Positions 60,540 through 64,000 of a DNA stretch of 64,000 nucleotides are shown here, piece by piece. The position numbers and the translations under genes were made by a program. The notes below the pieces were generated by a model, which saw nothing but the letters and a program-made list of their open reading frames with translations, had not been told where the DNA came from and did no database searches. Position 1 is the stretch's first letter. Every line of letters begins with the position of its first letter. Location of the stretch: assembly GCA_017311315.1 (NCBI GenBank), contig CM029638.1:7250368-7314367 (forward strand). The letters run 5' to 3'. Source of the stretch: Dendrocalamus latiflorus. Lineage: Eukaryota; Streptophyta; Magnoliopsida; Poales; Poaceae.

Positions 60540-61045
60540 TTCTTTCTCCTCCTTCCCGTCCTAGCTATCTATCTGCCCATCTCGTTGCTTTGCGGCTGCC
60601 AAGCCTTATTTGTGTATACCTGAAACTGTTTTCTCTGCCAATGCCTAAAGCAGCCATAGCATGGCTCTTTAATAGGGAGCTGGTGTTCCATGGTCAAGCC
60701 ACGTATTAGCATAGGCGCATAGCACCAGTTTCTTTTCTACTATCGCCATAGAAAATTCCAACTGGCCTAGATATGGCTCCTAGATATGCTAAACCTAAGT
60801 ACCTAACCGACCAGGGACCAATAGAAAGGTGCTTTAGTAATCTTGTGATCCCAATCTCTGAAACTTTCGTATGCTATTCTACCTATTTTATTGCTTTATG
60901 CTACTACATTAGGGTAGTTCTGCTACGTACGTAGGTCGGTACGTAGGTGTGCCTTTACAGCTCTAATTAGTAACTCGCGTTCTGGCACTAATTTAAAACG
61001 ACTTAGTTAGTTGAGCATACTATCGGTAAATAATTCTATAGTGTG
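60540..61045. other. Intergenic DNA upstream of MIR171
   Basis: May hold the MIR171 promoter (transcription toward lower coordinates); no clear TATA box was found. The frame at 60452-60709 overlaps the hairpin and is not a gene. Confidence 0.4.
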
Positions 61046-61055
61046 GTGATATCAT

Positions 61056-61845
61056 CTTATTTTTAAACTTTTGGGTGTATTTGTTACTCTTGTAGTATTT
61101 CATAGAACTACAGTTTTCAGGATAACACCGGCCCAAGACGCTCATGCAATTCTGCTCCCTGTATTCCTCAAGAGAACTTTTAGAAACAAGTTGCCCCATA
61201 GCATTATTCTGTGGTACTTACGGAGAGGTGTTGTGTTGACTAAAGATAACCTAGCTAAACGTAACTGGCAAGGAAGCAAAACATGTTGCTTTTGTCACGA
61301 AGACGAGACAATTAGGCACTTGTTTTTTGATTGTCGTTTTGCTAGAGCGGTCTGGAGTATCCCCCAAATTGCTTTCAACATAATGAAACCCCAAAAAGTA
61401 TCACACATGTTTGGAAGTTGGCTAACTGGTGTAACTAAAAACTTGCAACCGTTAGTTCTGCTTGGGGCAGCAGCTATCGTTTGGTCAATTTGGTTACACA
61501 GAAATGACATTATTTTTAAAAAGACACAATCTTTTTCTCCCGTGCAGGTTATTTTTGCGGCTTCTCATCGACTCCGTTCTTGGGCTATCTTTCACAGAAC
61601 GGATTTGCAGGATCTGGTTGTGGCGGCCTCACAACATCTGGACCGTGCGGCCAAGGATTTTTACTTTCGGGCATATGGATGGCGATCTAGTCTACGGATT
61701 GATAGCCATTAGATTATTTTATTTTCATTGGTTTAGCTGTGTGTCTCTGAGTGAGGCAGAGGCTGGGAGTTTTCTATTCCAAGACTGTGTATCATCTTGA
61801 TGTACTGTTCTTGGTTTATTAATAAAGACTTCCATTATCAAAAAA
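61056..61845 (+). mobile_element. 5'-truncated LINE (non-LTR retrotransposon)
   Basis: Contains the end of ORF2 (about 61071-61712): FLKRTFRNKLPHSI, WYLRRGVVLTKDNLAKRNW, then C-C-F-C-x4-E-T-I-x-H-L-F-F-D-C, the zinc-binding domain found at the C-terminus of plant LINE reverse transcriptases (zf-RVT), followed by the usual IVWSIWLHRND segment. The 3' end has aataaag and a short A tail (61840-61846). The 7-bp atatcat at 61049-61055 recurs at 61846-61852 and may be the target duplication. The frame is open for over 200 codons, suggesting a fairly young insertion. Confidence 0.82.
61071..61712 (+). pseudogene. C-terminal reverse transcriptase zinc-binding region of the LINE
   Basis: An open segment of 213 codons lacking endonuclease and reverse transcriptase domains. 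The first ATG at 61071 is within transposon sequence and is not a genuine start. Cys/His residues of the zf-RVT domain are intact. It is a dead 5'-truncated copy. Confidence 0.75.
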
Positions 61846-61859
61846 ATATCATTATTCTT

Positions 61860-63490
61860 TTAGGTCTCACCAATTATTAGTGATTCGGTAAGTGGCGTGG
61901 TACTTCAAAAGAAATCCAGTATCCAATTTTTGTACTAAACAACTTTATGCTGCGCTGATTGGATTCACATTCAGTTTTCATACCTCGGCACCAACTCCCA
62001 TCGCTATTCCGTGTTTCTTATGTGAAGACAAGTTCCTTCCTCTCACAGTATTGAACTTGTCAAGCTCTCGTCTAATGATGTGTTTTCAGATTCACATGTA
62101 CTGCATAGTCATAACATCATCAATGGTCTTGTTCAGATAAGTATCTGGCAAAATGTCAATGTCCACAACTCCACATGGTGTCCTTGGTCAGTTTGCAGCT
62201 TAATATGTGTGTGCAAATCAAGCACCCTGCTGCGTGGTTGCTATCCTGGATTCCTGGCTGTACACACGACATGAGCATAATACAATGAACTGCATTTGCC
62301 AGCTGATTGGACGTACACTGATCAGCAAGAATCCCGGGACAAAATATTTTATAGTTAGTACCATGATTAGACCTGTGAGGACGCACGGCTACGGTGGCGC
62401 CAAACTTGCTCCCGTCCTTGGGCCAATCATCCGCTCGCCCTCCTCGATCGCCAATAATATGAACCCTAGATTAAAAGAAAACGGCAGCGCGAGATGCGCT
62501 TCAGTAACCGAATTTTTCCCTCGCACCGAAACTTACCCGCCCGGTCGATCCACGCCAGCTCTCCTTCACGCTGTATACGTAGGCGAAATCACTCAAGAAT
62601 CATGCGGCTGGAAAGTGCATCCATGGTGGTTGCGATGCTTGGCCAATGGCCAAGCAGAAGGTCATCGTCCTCTGAAGAAATCGTTGTCACTTCGGTGAAG
62701 ATCGAACGGATTATATTGTTAAGTACGCCTTTGCCGTTCACAAGGAAGGATTAAAAAATTGATCACGAGTAGTCCTCATGGTGCTTAGATATTTGGATTC
62801 TTGATTAGCATTAGCATTATTAGTACTATCAATAATATGGTCCATTGGTTGCCCTACTCATACACCCTGAAAAGTCTCCCCTATTGACCTTATTTAAGCC
62901 GGCAGCCACGGTTTAAAATTCATGCGATTAGCTTCTATATTATTGGTTTCATATATATAACTAAGACTTGGATGCGTCAGACCACTGTTAATTTGGTACT
63001 TGTTTAAGGAAGCGACATGAGATGGCTTTTTCGGTCGAGCACATCAACGTCGTAATTTTCACTGACAGCGATGCGAGATGTACAAACCATACACCACTAC
63101 TAGAGGAACACGGTACACCTATGTAGAAAAAAAATCGAAGTTTCTAGACAAAAATTCAGAAGCCAAATTACAATTGATGATCAGATTTAAGCGAGGGAAA
63201 TAAGTCGACGGATGAGTTTGGCATGTTGCACATGTTTGCAAATATTAGCAGCGTGGACTGAATTTGGTCTGCATTTGGTTTTCTGTCAAAATTTGTTAAG
63301 ATTCTGTTAATTACCACTTGGTAAAATTCTCAATTTGCATACCACAAGAGCGAACCAGCAGAGCACTAGGTAGTAAGACAATGGCCCAAACAGGCAGGCC
63401 CATTAGACCACGGCGACAGGATGGAGGCCGAGGCGTAGCCCACTTTCCCTATCTACTTTCGCCCCTGCCGCGAGCACGCGAAGTAGCCTC
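61860..63490. other. Intergenic DNA
   Basis: Frames at 61892-62754 carry no recognisable domain. At 63090 the text cactactagagg resembles a CACTA-element end, but no partner end was found. No gene supported. Confidence 0.45.
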
Positions 63491-63502
63491 CATACGAAAA
63501 CC

Positions 63503-63688
63503 CTAAACCCCAGCCGCCACCGCGCCGAAGAGGTAGCTGCAGCCGGTGTAGAAAGTTAGGTTCTCGCTCCAGGTGCGGTTCTGGCATCGCTCCTCCTCCT
63601 GGAACAGGAACTCCGGAGAGGTCGGCAGGTCGTAAAGCGCGCGGAGCGAGGGGAGGCTTAGGCCCTCCGGCTGGTACGGCGTGTACAC
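63503..63688 (-). pseudogene. TIM23-like gene fragment
   Basis: On the minus strand the frame reads YTPYQPEGLSLPSLR, LYDLPTSPEFLFQEE, TWSENLTFYTGCSYLFG and then a stop. This is the N-terminal part of plant TIM23-type proteins, the channel subunit of the mitochondrial inner-membrane presequence translocase, up to the start of the first membrane helix. There is no ATG (the leftmost in-frame start-like codon is GTG) and the rest of the four-helix domain (about 130 residues) is missing, so it is a broken copy. The surviving sequence is well conserved, which suggests recent capture or duplication. Confidence 0.8.
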
Positions 63689-63699
63689 TTTACTCTTGC

Positions 63700-64000
63700 T
63701 ACGAGTACGAAGCTAGTTGCATTAAGCCATCAACAGTCAAGGCAAGACATACTGCAATAATGCAAAATTTGGTGCAACATTATTGATCAATCTTAATGTT
63801 TTTAGGGAAGCATGAATATGGAGTCCGAATTATTGGTTTCAGTTAGATTCAGCATTTTGATAATTTTACAGCAATGGACATTGATGGACCATGGTGACAT
63901 GTAGTGTCTGAATTTCAGCAAGAACTCCTGTGGTTTTAGTTAGCTACTGTTTGGTGTTAGGTTTTTTTTTTTCATGTTTTGGACCATGCCAAGCTGAAAT
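63700..64000. other. Window end, no feature seen
   Basis: AT-rich DNA with no frame of note. Confidence 0.5.

Noticed and set aside
63095..63125. CACTA-type end (cactactagagg)
   Set aside because: Only one end-like sequence; no partner or 3-bp duplication.
1..64000. CRISPR arrays, bacterial operons, ribosome binding sites or rRNA operons
   Set aside because: The window is plant nuclear DNA with spliced genes; no such structures were seen.

Overview
The window is nuclear DNA from a grass (Poaceae), probably a panicoid or related species with a mid-sized, repeat-rich genome. The evidence is a GC-rich Dof gene, an ORM1-like gene and an ALMT gene with grass-type codon use, spaced 20-25 kb apart. 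They are separated by AT-rich DNA full of Tourist, hAT and Mutator-type MITEs, Helitrons, a small copia-like LTR element, LINE remnants and fragments of host genes. The species cannot be named from sequence alone.

Three protein-coding genes look intact. (1) A Dof zinc-finger transcription factor on + (5168-7136, two exons, 366 aa). (2) An ORM1-like (ORMDL) sphingolipid homeostasis protein on - (28340-24346, three exons, 157 aa). (3) An aluminium-activated malate transporter family (ALMT) anion channel on + (52740-54492, three exons, 499 aa). A fourth likely functional locus is a MIR171-type microRNA hairpin on - (about 60449-60533) whose 3' arm matches the monocot miR171h-type sequence as I remember it. 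These loci are independent; nothing suggests a cluster acting in one pathway.

Layout. 1-4 kb: flank, then a non-autonomous copia-like element (1446-3956) with short LTRs, a 5-bp target duplication, a primer-binding site and a decayed gag ending in a RanBP2-type zinc finger. 4-8.3 kb: Dof gene. 8.3-24 kb: intergenic DNA with MITEs of several families, microsatellites, a hAT element (14785-15295) and two long diverged direct repeats (19.5-20.9 and 22.1-23.3 kb). 24.3-28.6 kb: ORMDL gene, with a large second intron holding an (AT)n run and a foldback element. 31-33.5 kb: Helitron 1, a 1-kb Pack-MULE made almost wholly of an inverted-repeat copy of a host gene 5' end, and a palindromic Mutator MITE. 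35-49 kb: LTR debris, Helitron 2, a copia pol relic, Helitron 3, a Tourist MITE and a LINE-ORF1-like relic. 49-54.7 kb: tandem repeats, one preserved DUF707-like exon, and the ALMT gene with a MITE in its promoter and another across its stop codon. 55-64 kb: tandem repeats, MIR171, a truncated LINE and a TIM23-like gene fragment.

The most interesting points are the hAT MITE that supplies the last eight codons and stop of the ALMT gene, the Pack-MULE hairpin able to make long double-stranded RNA against its donor gene, the MIR171 locus, and three short Helitrons sharing a GC-rich terminal hairpin.
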